DNA of 24,317 nt, taken from positions 1 through 24,317 of the IMG/VR virus record IMGVR_UViG_3300042485_000440; one strand, given 5' to 3'. Origin of the DNA: a virus. The notes under the pieces were generated by a model that saw nothing but the letters and a program-made list of their open reading frames with translations, made no database searches and was not told the origin of the DNA. The position numbers and the translations under genes are program-made. Positions 15,558-21,288 of the stretch are shown one piece after another; the first letter of the stretch is position 1, and the number at the start of each line of letters is the position of its first letter.

Positions 15558-16085
15558 ATGAAAAGAGATTATGATACTGGTATTGCTGAAGAAGTAATAC
15601 TGTTTACTGGTATTGAAATTGAAAAGACACCTGCATACGGAATGAAAACTCTGTTTGTAGTTGGTGTTCAGAACGAGCAAACAATTATAAATCTCGCTAA
15701 AGATCACAAATGTACTCATATCTATTTTGGAGCTAATCAAAGTTTTCCTAAACTCGATGTTAACAATGCAGTCGGTTGGCAACCATGGGAATATATGATC
15801 CAAGAATGTCTTGAAGCTGGCTTTTGGTGTACGCTAGATCTTGATGTAGCGCAGGTTGAAGGATTGTTAGAAAGTGCTCTTGTTGAGCATCGTCAGTTCA
15901 TTCCGCAGATTTCGGTTAAGCTGCCCTATTTACAACAGTTGGGGTATAATGCTACAATTAAACTCGACGACAAAGATTTTGCAGCAACTAATCATGGGGT
16001 TTGGTGTCATAATCTTCATGACCTACTTGATAGAAATAAGTTTACAAGTTGGGATCAATATGGCAGAGACGAGATTATTAAATGA
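15558..16085 (+). CDS. Conserved protein linked to the DpdA-like enzyme, function unknown
   Basis: A 175 aa protein with strong ribosome-binding site AAGGAG (15547-15552) 5 bases before the ATG. It shows regular strand-helix alternation (MKTLFVVGV; CTHIYFGA; WEYMIQECLEAGFWCTLDLDV; QFIPQISVKLPYL; NATIKLDD), consistent with a partial TIM-barrel or Rossmann-like alpha/beta fold. There is no Walker, radical-SAM or methyltransferase motif. Conserved-looking polar clusters are GANQSF, LDLD, KLDDKDF and NHGVWCHNLHDLL. It lies between the DpdA-like and QueD-like genes and overlaps neither main domain, so it may be a tailoring enzyme or partner of the transglycosylase. Similar gene pairs are recalled from T4-like cyanophages but were not checked. 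Confidence 0.8.
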   Translation: MKRDYDTGIAEEVILFTGIEIEKTPAYGMKTLFVVGVQNEQTIINLAKDHKCTHIYFGANQSFPKLDVNNAVGWQPWEYMIQECLEAGFWCTLDLDVAQVEGLLESALVEHRQFIPQISVKLPYLQQLGYNATIKLDDKDFAATNHGVWCHNLHDLLDRNKFTSWDQYGRDEIIK

Positions 16086-16104
16086 GTACTATGGAACAAT
16101 TACA

Positions 16105-16494
16105 ATGATTGTTAGACAAGATCAAAGACCAAATAAAATGATATGGGTTACCTTTCGTAAAGAAGGTATCCATTGTTATCCGGCAGCACTGACCGACCCT
16201 GCACTAGCTACTGGTGACGAATATGATGTGAGTTTTTTAGGTCATCCTCATAGACACATCTTTCATTTCCGTGTATGGATATCAGTGACACACGACGATA
16301 GGGATATCGAATTCATTCAATTTAAACGCTGGTTGGAAAATCTGTATTCGGATGGCACTATCCAACTAGATCACAAGAGTTGTGAAATGATGAGTGATGA
16401 ACTTCACGTTGTCATTTCCAATAAGTATCCAAATCGCGAGATTTGGATTGAGGTCTCCGAAGATGGAGAAAATGGTAGTTTTGTCAAATATTAA
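16105..16494 (+). CDS. queD: QueD/6-pyruvoyl-tetrahydropterin synthase-like protein
   Basis: QueD turns 7,8-dihydroneopterin triphosphate into 6-carboxy-tetrahydropterin. With the ATG at 16105 the protein is 129 aa, the usual size. Zinc ligands are visible as H23, H49 and H51 (rat PTPS uses H23, H48, H50), and the catalytic D-H pair is D89-H90 (rat D88-H89). The DIEFIQFK segment matches the family's MV-x-DF-x-x-LK region and IWIEVSEDG the final strand. The catalytic cysteine expected about 6 residues before the second His is a Ser (S43), so the chemistry may differ from QueD. The start is uncertain because the open frame runs back into the previous gene (other ATG at 16060), and no strong ribosome-binding site is seen. 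Confidence 0.72.
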   Translation: MIVRQDQRPNKMIWVTFRKEGIHCYPAALTDPALATGDEYDVSFLGHPHRHIFHFRVWISVTHDDRDIEFIQFKRWLENLYSDGTIQLDHKSCEMMSDELHVVISNKYPNREIWIEVSEDGENGSFVKY

Positions 16495-16506
16495 TAAGAG
16501 GCTGCA

Positions 16507-16758
16507 ATGGCTAAGAATTATACTGATTACAAGTATTTTGAAAACCATCCTGACGTCGTTAGGATCTTCAACGATCTTGAGACGTACTTGGATTACTGTA
16601 GGATTATCCTACAACCTTTTAACCCCGCAGATCTTTATAGAAAGGATTCTGCAACCTATCAGGCTTACCTTGCTAGTAAGAGACCAAGACGTCCTTGGGT
16701 AGATAGGAACAATCAAGGAAATAATCGCAGACCATATGGCCAAAATTTTTCTCGTTGA
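16507..16758 (+). CDS. Small conserved phage protein
   Basis: An 83 aa protein of unknown function with ribosome-binding site AAGAGG (16496-16501) before the ATG. The first 55 residues are helical and aromatic (YKYFENHPDVVRIFNDLETYLDYCRI). The last 25 are Arg/Asn/Gln-rich and probably disordered (RRPWVDRNNQGNNRRPYGQ), suggesting nucleic-acid or protein contact. Twelve bases separate it from the QueD-like gene, and it overlaps the glycosyltransferase gene by 23 bases. A similar small protein is recalled from T4-like cyanophages, without a known role. Confidence 0.75.
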   Translation: MAKNYTDYKYFENHPDVVRIFNDLETYLDYCRIILQPFNPADLYRKDSATYQAYLASKRPRRPWVDRNNQGNNRRPYGQNFSR

Positions 16759-17809
16759 TCTAGAAGCAGTAGAAACACGCTATACGGGCGAGTGGAAAAC
16801 CCACTTACCTGCGTTACTACGAAAGCAAGGACACGATGTTCAAATTATCTCTGGGCCTGAGGATATTCCTACAGCCACTACTCCTGGCGCTTTTCTTAAT
16901 TTTGGTGGTACCAATATATACAAAGCTAGTCAGGTTGAGCAAATGGGTCGGCTATTTTGCGATGGACGCATTCACCCTGGCGATCATTTTATTTTTACTG
17001 ATGCTTGGCATCCGGGCATTGTAAATCTAAAGTACATGAGTGAACTGTTACAGATTCCTGTAACTATTCACGCACTATGGCATGCTGGCAGTTATGATCC
17101 ACAGGATTTCCTAGGTCGTCTTATCGGTGATGCTCCGTGGGTTCGACACAGTGAGCAAGCATTCTTTGAAGCCATAGATCATAATTATTTCGCCACTGAC
17201 TTTCATATTGAAATTTTTCTAAATAATCTTTTAAATGTAGAAACAAGAACAGGAAGAATTCGGTACATGCCTAGTGGTAAAATAGTTCGCACAGGATGGC
17301 CTATGGAATATATGGCAGATACGTTATTGATGTATAAAGATATGCCCAAACGTGATCTTATATTATTTCCACATCGTATCGCTCCTGAGAAACAGGTTGA
17401 AATATTCCGTGATCTCAAAGAACAATTACCACAATATGAATTCATAGTATGTCAAGATCAGCAGTTAAGCAAGAGAGAATATCATAATCTACTAGGAGAA
17501 GCCAAGTTGGTATTCTCAGCCAATCTTCAAGAAACGCTGGGAATCAGCGCATTCGAAGGCGCTGTGGTAGGTGCTATTCCGTTGGTTCCTAATAGATTGA
17601 GCTATAAAGAAATGTATTCTGATACATTTAAATATCCTTCCAAATGGACAGAATCATTTGCCACATATCAGACACACAGACAAGAATTATGTAACGTGAT
17701 CATTGATCACATGGAAAATTATAAAACACGACTACCAGACCTAAATAAATTGATAGATTCATTGAAAACCAATTTCTTTAGTTGCAATAATCTACTAGAG
17801 AAGTTATAA
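16736..17809 (+). CDS. GT-B glycosyltransferase (GT4-like)
   Basis: A 357 aa, two-Rossmann-domain glycosyltransferase expected to transfer a sugar from a nucleotide-sugar. The C-terminal donor domain has LILFPHRIAPEKQ (about 206-219) and an EX7E motif, E266-TLGISAF-E274, followed by EGAVVGAIPLVPN, which is the typical retaining GT4 donor-binding region. The N-terminal domain contains a Gly-rich turn (LNFGGTN) and several His/Trp residues (TDAWHPG, HALWHAGS) that could form the acceptor site. No membrane segment or signal is seen, so it acts in the cytoplasm. It lies between the QueD-like and folE genes, making a modified DNA base a possible acceptor. A host envelope or virion target is the alternative. 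It is followed by a 37-base gap. Confidence 0.85.
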   Translation: MAKIFLVDLEAVETRYTGEWKTHLPALLRKQGHDVQIISGPEDIPTATTPGAFLNFGGTNIYKASQVEQMGRLFCDGRIHPGDHFIFTDAWHPGIVNLKYMSELLQIPVTIHALWHAGSYDPQDFLGRLIGDAPWVRHSEQAFFEAIDHNYFATDFHIEIFLNNLLNVETRTGRIRYMPSGKIVRTGWPMEYMADTLLMYKDMPKRDLILFPHRIAPEKQVEIFRDLKEQLPQYEFIVCQDQQLSKREYHNLLGEAKLVFSANLQETLGISAFEGAVVGAIPLVPNRLSYKEMYSDTFKYPSKWTESFATYQTHRQELCNVIIDHMENYKTRLPDLNKLIDSLKTNFFSCNNLLEKL

Positions 17810-17846
17810 TAAACTGTCATCCACGACACTAACTCGGAGAAATTAA

Positions 17847-18611
17847 TTGACAACATTTACATCAAAAGATTTGAATAATGCCCTTAAAAGCGCAGATCAA
17901 ATGAGCAACAAAGGCTACAAAGAAGCATACCTAGGCGATGCTATTCGTTTTAAAATGAAACGTGATAAAAAACGTTTCTGGGCAGGTGATAACATCAGCG
18001 ACTATGTTAGTGAAGACGATAAAACTAAACTAATCGACGAAGCCACAGAGGCATTTGAAATAGTACTTGATCGGTTGTTGATTGATCGTGAAAACGATCC
18101 TAACAGTCAAGGCACAGCACGTAGACTTGCTAAAATGTATTTTAACGAAATCATGGCAGGTAGATATGATCCGTTACCACTTGCAACTAATTTTCCTAAT
18201 GAGGGCGAAGAAGCCTATAAAGGTATGCTAGTAGTTCGCTCAGAACTTCGTAGCATGTGCAGTCATCATCATCAACCTGTAGTTGGCGTTGCGTATATTG
18301 GTGTTATTCCAAACGGCAAAGTTATTGGCCTAAGCAAATACACACGTATCGCACAATGGTGTGCTCGTCGAGGTACTTTACAAGAAGCACTATGTAATGA
18401 CATAGCACATGAAATTGAAAAGGCCACTAATGCCAAAGACATCGGTGTTTACATACAGGCCACACATGGATGCTGTGAGAATCGCGGCATTATGGCGCAT
18501 AGTTCACTGACTCAAACTACAGTACTCAAAGGCGCATTCAAAGACGATCCAGGTACTAAAAAAGAATTCATGGATAATATCAAACTTCAACAAGAATTTG
18601 CTCCAAGATAA
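17847..18611 (+). CDS. folE: GTP cyclohydrolase I (FolE)
   Basis: Zinc enzyme converting GTP to 7,8-dihydroneopterin triphosphate, the entry step to folate and 7-deazaguanine. Zinc ligands are C138 and H141 in the CSHHH segment and C209 in HGCCENRG (CxxH plus distal Cys as in E. coli). Other family signatures are VIGLSKYTRIAQWCARR and the C-terminal SLTQTTVLKGAFKDD. Length is 254 aa against about 220, with an N-terminal extension of about 40 residues. The start is TTG at 17847, supported by CGGAGA (17835-17840) at a 6-base spacing; there is no suitable nearby ATG. Together with the QueD-like, QueE and DpdA-like genes it fits a 7-deazaguanine route more than folate supply. Its stop shares a base with a 31-aa gene. 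Confidence 0.95.
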   Translation: MTTFTSKDLNNALKSADQMSNKGYKEAYLGDAIRFKMKRDKKRFWAGDNISDYVSEDDKTKLIDEATEAFEIVLDRLLIDRENDPNSQGTARRLAKMYFNEIMAGRYDPLPLATNFPNEGEEAYKGMLVVRSELRSMCSHHHQPVVGVAYIGVIPNGKVIGLSKYTRIAQWCARRGTLQEALCNDIAHEIEKATNAKDIGVYIQATHGCCENRGIMAHSSLTQTTVLKGAFKDDPGTKKEFMDNIKLQQEFAPR

Positions 18612-18706
18612 TGATATCTAAAGTTATTAAAAAGTATACTATCTTAATATTGGCAATATTCTTATTGTTATGTCTAATTGCTATTCCTTTGGTTAAGATG
18701 TTATGA
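18611..18706 (+). CDS. Tiny single-pass membrane peptide (31 aa)
   Basis: An open frame of 31 codons begins on the last base of the folE stop (TAATG) and ends in an ATGA overlap with the next gene, exactly the coupling pattern of its neighbours. The product starts MISKVIKKY, then a single hydrophobic helix of about 20 residues (Ile/Leu/Val/Phe/Ala with one Cys) and ends VKML. Positive residues at the front predict N-terminus in the cytoplasm. It fills an otherwise 91-base gap. Function is unknown, and it is short enough to be chance, although both junctions argue against that. Confidence 0.6.
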   Translation: MISKVIKKYTILILAIFLLLCLIAIPLVKML

Positions 18707-19113
18707 TAATTCCATTGCGTGACGATTTAATGGTCCAACAACAGATCAGCAACAGCTGGGAACATATGGTTGGTGTTATTATGCTTAATCAAACTGGTAG
18801 GCGAGCAGTAAAAACTACACTGCCTGAATTCCTATATTGGTTTCCTACACCGCTGGCGTTACTGCATGCCGATGAAGAATTTGTTAAGAGCATACTTAAA
18901 CCTTTGGGTATGACTAATATTCGCTACGATCGATTGATTGGTATGAGTCGAGATTATCTAACATGGGATGGCGAGGATGCACAAGCACTATTTGGTATTG
19001 GAAAATACGGCAAAGACAGTTACGAAATCTTTTTTAAGAATAACTATGCAGTTCAGCCTACAGATAAAGAATTAAAACGATATCTAGAACAAGAGGTTTC
19101 TAATGTTTCTTAA
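18703..19113 (+). CDS. MBD4-like HhH-GPD DNA glycosylase
   Basis: Base-excision glycosylase resembling the catalytic domain of MBD4, which removes T or U mispaired with G. The fold is visible as the helical core (WEHMVGVIMLNQT ... LYWFPTPLALLHADEEFVKSILKPLGM), the helix-hairpin-helix LFGIGKYGKDSYEIFF (residues 96-111) and the catalytic Asp D121 in VQPTDKELKRYL, aligning with the MBD4 HPEDHKLNKY segment. At 136 aa it is a minimal catalytic domain with no methyl-CpG-binding part and no Fe-S loop. It begins in an ATGA overlap and ends overlapping the cupin gene by 11 bases. In a phage with modified guanines it could repair deamination opposite the modified base, or attack host DNA. The substrate is not readable from sequence. 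Confidence 0.82.
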   Translation: MIIPLRDDLMVQQQISNSWEHMVGVIMLNQTGRRAVKTTLPEFLYWFPTPLALLHADEEFVKSILKPLGMTNIRYDRLIGMSRDYLTWDGEDAQALFGIGKYGKDSYEIFFKNNYAVQPTDKELKRYLEQEVSNVS

Positions 19114-19576
19114 ACTGTTAGAAAAACTCGGTCGTAAGCGTATCATTTATGATCGCATCTGCAACGAACCTTATCTAGAAAGGTATTATCTTTTCTTAAA
19201 AGATAGAAATCTATTTCCCTTTAATATCTTTCTACACAAGTTTTTAAAAGGTGATCCAGACGATGTGCATGATCATCCTTGGCCCTATGCTACACTTATT
19301 TTAAAGGGCGGATATTGGGAGTGGATTCCGGTATTCAATACTCTTGGAAAAAAAATAAGTGAATATCGTGTTTGGCGTGGTCCGGGTTCTTTTCGTGTCT
19401 GTAGAGCCAACTCTTATCATCGCATAGAACTTGAATCGGGAATTACTGCTTGGACTCTGTTTATGCCAGGCCCACATAAAAGAGAATGGGGATTTTTAAT
19501 TAACAATAAATGGATACAGAACGAAGAGTATCTAAAACAGCGCAAGGATAATCATGTTAAAAAAGAGGCAGGTTAG
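19103..19576 (+). CDS. Cupin-fold protein
   Basis: A 157 aa protein with a small double-stranded beta-helix (cupin) pattern: HDHPWPYATLILKGGYWEW gives metal-binding-type His residues and a first Gly turn, and SYHRIELESGITAWTLFMPG gives the second motif with another His. A basic N-terminus (about 35 residues) and a C-terminal tail rich in Lys/Asn flank the barrel. The active residues allow metal binding, but the reaction cannot be assigned. Cupins in phages include isomerases, dioxygenases and non-enzymatic binders. It overlaps the glycosylase gene by 11 bases and the phosphoribosyltransferase gene by 23, so it belongs to the same nucleotide-handling operon. Confidence 0.8.
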   Translation: MFLKLLEKLGRKRIIYDRICNEPYLERYYLFLKDRNLFPFNIFLHKFLKGDPDDVHDHPWPYATLILKGGYWEWIPVFNTLGKKISEYRVWRGPGSFRVCRANSYHRIELESGITAWTLFMPGPHKREWGFLINNKWIQNEEYLKQRKDNHVKKEAG

Positions 19577-20111
19577 TTGGGAAGAATATCAAGGATTAGT
19601 TTCAAAGATATGTAGAGATATCACAGTCAGCGGCTGGCGGCCCGACTATGTGGTAGGTATCACTAGAGGCGGATTATTACCTGCTAAAATGATCAGTTAT
19701 TATTTCGATGTACCTTGTGAAACACTAAAGGTAAGCTTGCGTGATCACGAACAAACAGAATCTAATACATGGATGGCCGAAGATGCATATGGTTATCTAA
19801 GATCGGAACAGGACATAGAAGATGAAACTGGCGCGGCTGGTGATAACTGTAAAAATATATTGATAGTGGACGATATTAATGATACAGGTGCTACTTTAAA
19901 TTGGATATTAGATGATTGGCCAGCCAGTTGCTTTCCCGAAGATGCTGTGTGGGAAGATGATGTATGGAATCAAAATGTCAAGTTCGCTGTGATATTCGAT
20001 AACCTATCATCAAAGTTTCGAGCTAGAATTGATTTTTCTGGTGAGGAAATTAACAAATTTGAAAACGATGCGTGGATAGATTTTCCTTACGAAGATTGGT
20101 GGACAAAATGA
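19554..20111 (+). CDS. Purine phosphoribosyltransferase-like protein
   Basis: Type I phosphoribosyltransferase fold, most like bacterial xanthine/hypoxanthine PRTases (Gpt-like), which attach a base to PRPP. The PRPP loop is ILIVDDINDTGAT with D106-D107 and T111-G112. The N-terminal PDYVVGITRGGLLPA contains the usual cis-peptide/PRPP region (RGG). An acidic insertion at about 75-95 (EDIEDETGAAGD) replaces the flexible loop. Length is 185 aa, slightly above the 150-180 norm. Its base is unknown. In this setting, salvage of guanine released from DNA by the transglycosylase, or charging of a deazaguanine, is possible. It ends in an ATGA overlap with a small gene. Confidence 0.83.
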   Translation: MLKKRQVSWEEYQGLVSKICRDITVSGWRPDYVVGITRGGLLPAKMISYYFDVPCETLKVSLRDHEQTESNTWMAEDAYGYLRSEQDIEDETGAAGDNCKNILIVDDINDTGATLNWILDDWPASCFPEDAVWEDDVWNQNVKFAVIFDNLSSKFRARIDFSGEEINKFENDAWIDFPYEDWWTK

Positions 20112-20323
20112 GTAAGATAATGGTACACTGCACAGATAAAGACCGAGATGTAGAGGCACATATTTTAAATTATAAACCCAAGGCATTTTTGGAAGTAGCT
20201 CTTAATACGGTTAAATTGCGCATGTCATACATGAACAACGCTTATGTCGGTTCTATGGCTGGACTGGAATTTGTAATTAAAGAAGATCAATTGCCTAGAG
20301 AGTACAAGGAATATCAGAGATGA
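20108..20323 (+). CDS. Small conserved phage protein
   Basis: A 71 aa protein of unknown function, starting MSKIMVHCTDKDRDVEAH. The ATG at 20108 forms an ATGA overlap with the phosphoribosyltransferase stop. A longer frame from 20072 lies within that gene and is less likely. The sequence has two short strands and a central amphipathic helix (PKAFLEVALNTVKLRMSYMNN) and a polar C-terminus. There is no Cys pair, Walker motif or membrane segment. It ends with an ATGA overlap onto the HIT gene. Confidence 0.7.
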   Translation: MSKIMVHCTDKDRDVEAHILNYKPKAFLEVALNTVKLRMSYMNNAYVGSMAGLEFVIKEDQLPREYKEYQR

Positions 20324-20706
20324 ATTTAAAATACACGTTATCAGATGCACAAGCGGACGGTCAAGCACCGTGGAAAGATCCTATACTAGAAGATTTCCAT
20401 GTGGTCATTTATGCAGACAAGTATCCTGTAACAGAAGGTCATCTTTTGTTTGTACCACAGTATGCCGCAGACGGAGTTATCGAAGACTGTTTTGCAGATG
20501 CACTTAAGGTAGGCAAACAAAAGGTAAAGTCTGGTGAATGGGACGGATTTAATATTGGATTGAATTGGGGGGAGGCCGCAGGACAGACTGTACCATATCC
20601 TCATGTTCATTTAATCCCCCGTCGCAAAGGTGACATGGAAGACCCCACTGGCGGTGTTCGACATGTGATACCAGAACGTGGTAATTATCGCAAATGGCAA
20701 GAATAA
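20320..20706 (+). CDS. HIT-family nucleotide hydrolase
   Basis: Histidine-triad protein expected to hydrolyse dinucleoside polyphosphates or nucleotidyl conjugates. The motif appears as QTVPYPHVHLIPR near residue 90. The second and third His of the usual H-x-H-x-H triad are present, including the catalytic central one, while the first position is Tyr. N-terminal signatures (FHVVIYADKYPVTEGHLLFVP) match the family substrate-binding strands. Length of 128 aa is typical. It begins in an ATGA overlap and ends overlapping the next gene by 13 bases. A role in cleaning up nucleotide by-products fits the neighbourhood but is inferred. Confidence 0.88.
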   Translation: MNLKYTLSDAQADGQAPWKDPILEDFHVVIYADKYPVTEGHLLFVPQYAADGVIEDCFADALKVGKQKVKSGEWDGFNIGLNWGEAAGQTVPYPHVHLIPRRKGDMEDPTGGVRHVIPERGNYRKWQE

Positions 20707-20891
20707 CTGTTCCGTGGGCCAATCAAAAGAACACATGGTGGAATGAAACCTGTGCTAGAATTATCGAACATTTTGGTTTACCAGGCGGGCGTTATGTAAC
20801 AGAGGTCAGTGCAGAATGTATGCATTTTGATTTCCGCAATGAAAAAGACGCACTTATGTGCAGATTACTTATAAGCGACAGTATCGTATGA
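20694..20891 (+). CDS. Small conserved phage protein
   Basis: A 65 aa protein starting MARITVPWANQKNTWWNETC, with five aromatic residues in the first 30 and the phrase GLPGGRYVTEVSAECMHFDFRNEKDALMCRLL. The C-terminal 25 residues look like a strand-helix unit. Three Cys residues are scattered without a metal-site pattern. It overlaps the HIT gene by 13 bases and the membrane-anchored gene by 4 (ATGA). Function is unknown. Confidence 0.7.
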   Translation: MARITVPWANQKNTWWNETCARIIEHFGLPGGRYVTEVSAECMHFDFRNEKDALMCRLLISDSIV

Positions 20892-21100
20892 AAGACAAAA
20901 TAATTATCGTGCTAATTTTGTTGGTAGCTTTGTTTGTATTATCTAATGCAGATTGGTCTAATAGAACTGTGATTTATGACTGCAGCCTAGCGGAAATCAG
21001 TCCGGATTATCCGCAAGAAGTAAAAAACGAATGTCGTAGATTACGCATAGAAGAATTCCGTGAAAAACAAATACAAGAAAGAAAGACTATATTAATATGA
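20888..21100 (+). CDS. Small membrane-anchored protein
   Basis: A 70 aa protein with one N-terminal hydrophobic helix (IIIVLILLVALFVLS, residues about 5-19) after a Lys-containing start, then a soluble acidic/basic region of about 50 residues with two Cys and a helical RRLRIEEFREKQIQERK tail. It is either a single-pass anchor with the C-terminus outside or a signal peptide; there is no clear signal-peptidase or lipobox cysteine site. ATG at 20888 is preferred over 20858 because of the ATGA overlap. It ends with a 4-base overlap with the next gene. The role is unknown. Confidence 0.72.
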   Translation: MKDKIIIVLILLVALFVLSNADWSNRTVIYDCSLAEISPDYPQEVKNECRRLRIEEFREKQIQERKTILI

Positions 21101-21282
21101 CATATTGGACCATGACTCTACAAGAAGATCCCGAGACCAAAGAACTGGTTTTGCCGCTTACTGAGGAGATATTAGAAGCAGTAGGCTGGAAACCAGGTGA
21201 CATTATAGTTTGGAAAAACAACCAAAACGGTTCGTGGTCATTGAGAAAAAAGGTTGACAAAAAGGTAGAAAAGAGTGTATAA
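21097..21282 (+). CDS. Small AbrB-like protein
   Basis: A 61 aa protein whose core, PETKELVLPLTEEILEAVGWKPGDIIVWKNN, resembles the swapped-hairpin AbrB/SpoVT type: a strand, then [IL]P-L-x-E-x-[IL]-L, then a W-x-x-GD turn. Such domains bind DNA as dimers, but small phage versions are often of unknown role. The Lys-rich C-terminus (KKVDKKVEK) could contact nucleic acid. Its last codons contain the TTGACA and TATAAT of a promoter for queE. The family call is tentative. Confidence 0.68.
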   Translation: MTYWTMTLQEDPETKELVLPLTEEILEAVGWKPGDIIVWKNNQNGSWSLRKKVDKKVEKSV

Positions 21283-21283
21283 T
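21254..21283 (+). promoter_or_regulatory. Sigma70-type promoter for queE
   Basis: TTGACA (21254-21259) and TATAAT (21278-21283) are 18 bases apart, inside the end of the preceding gene. The queE ATG lies only 6 bases after the -10 box, at or next to the expected start site, so the transcript would be leaderless, as at the dnaJ-like gene. Confidence 0.55.
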
Positions 21284-21288
21284 ATATT

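Noticed and set aside
15874-16104. N-terminal extension of the QueD-like frame
   Set aside because: It overlaps the conserved C-terminus of the 15558 gene in another frame and does not match the family, which starts near MIVRQ.
17847-17879. TTGACA with AATAAT downstream as a promoter
   Set aside because: Spacing is 21 bases and the TTGACA is the start codon region of folE.
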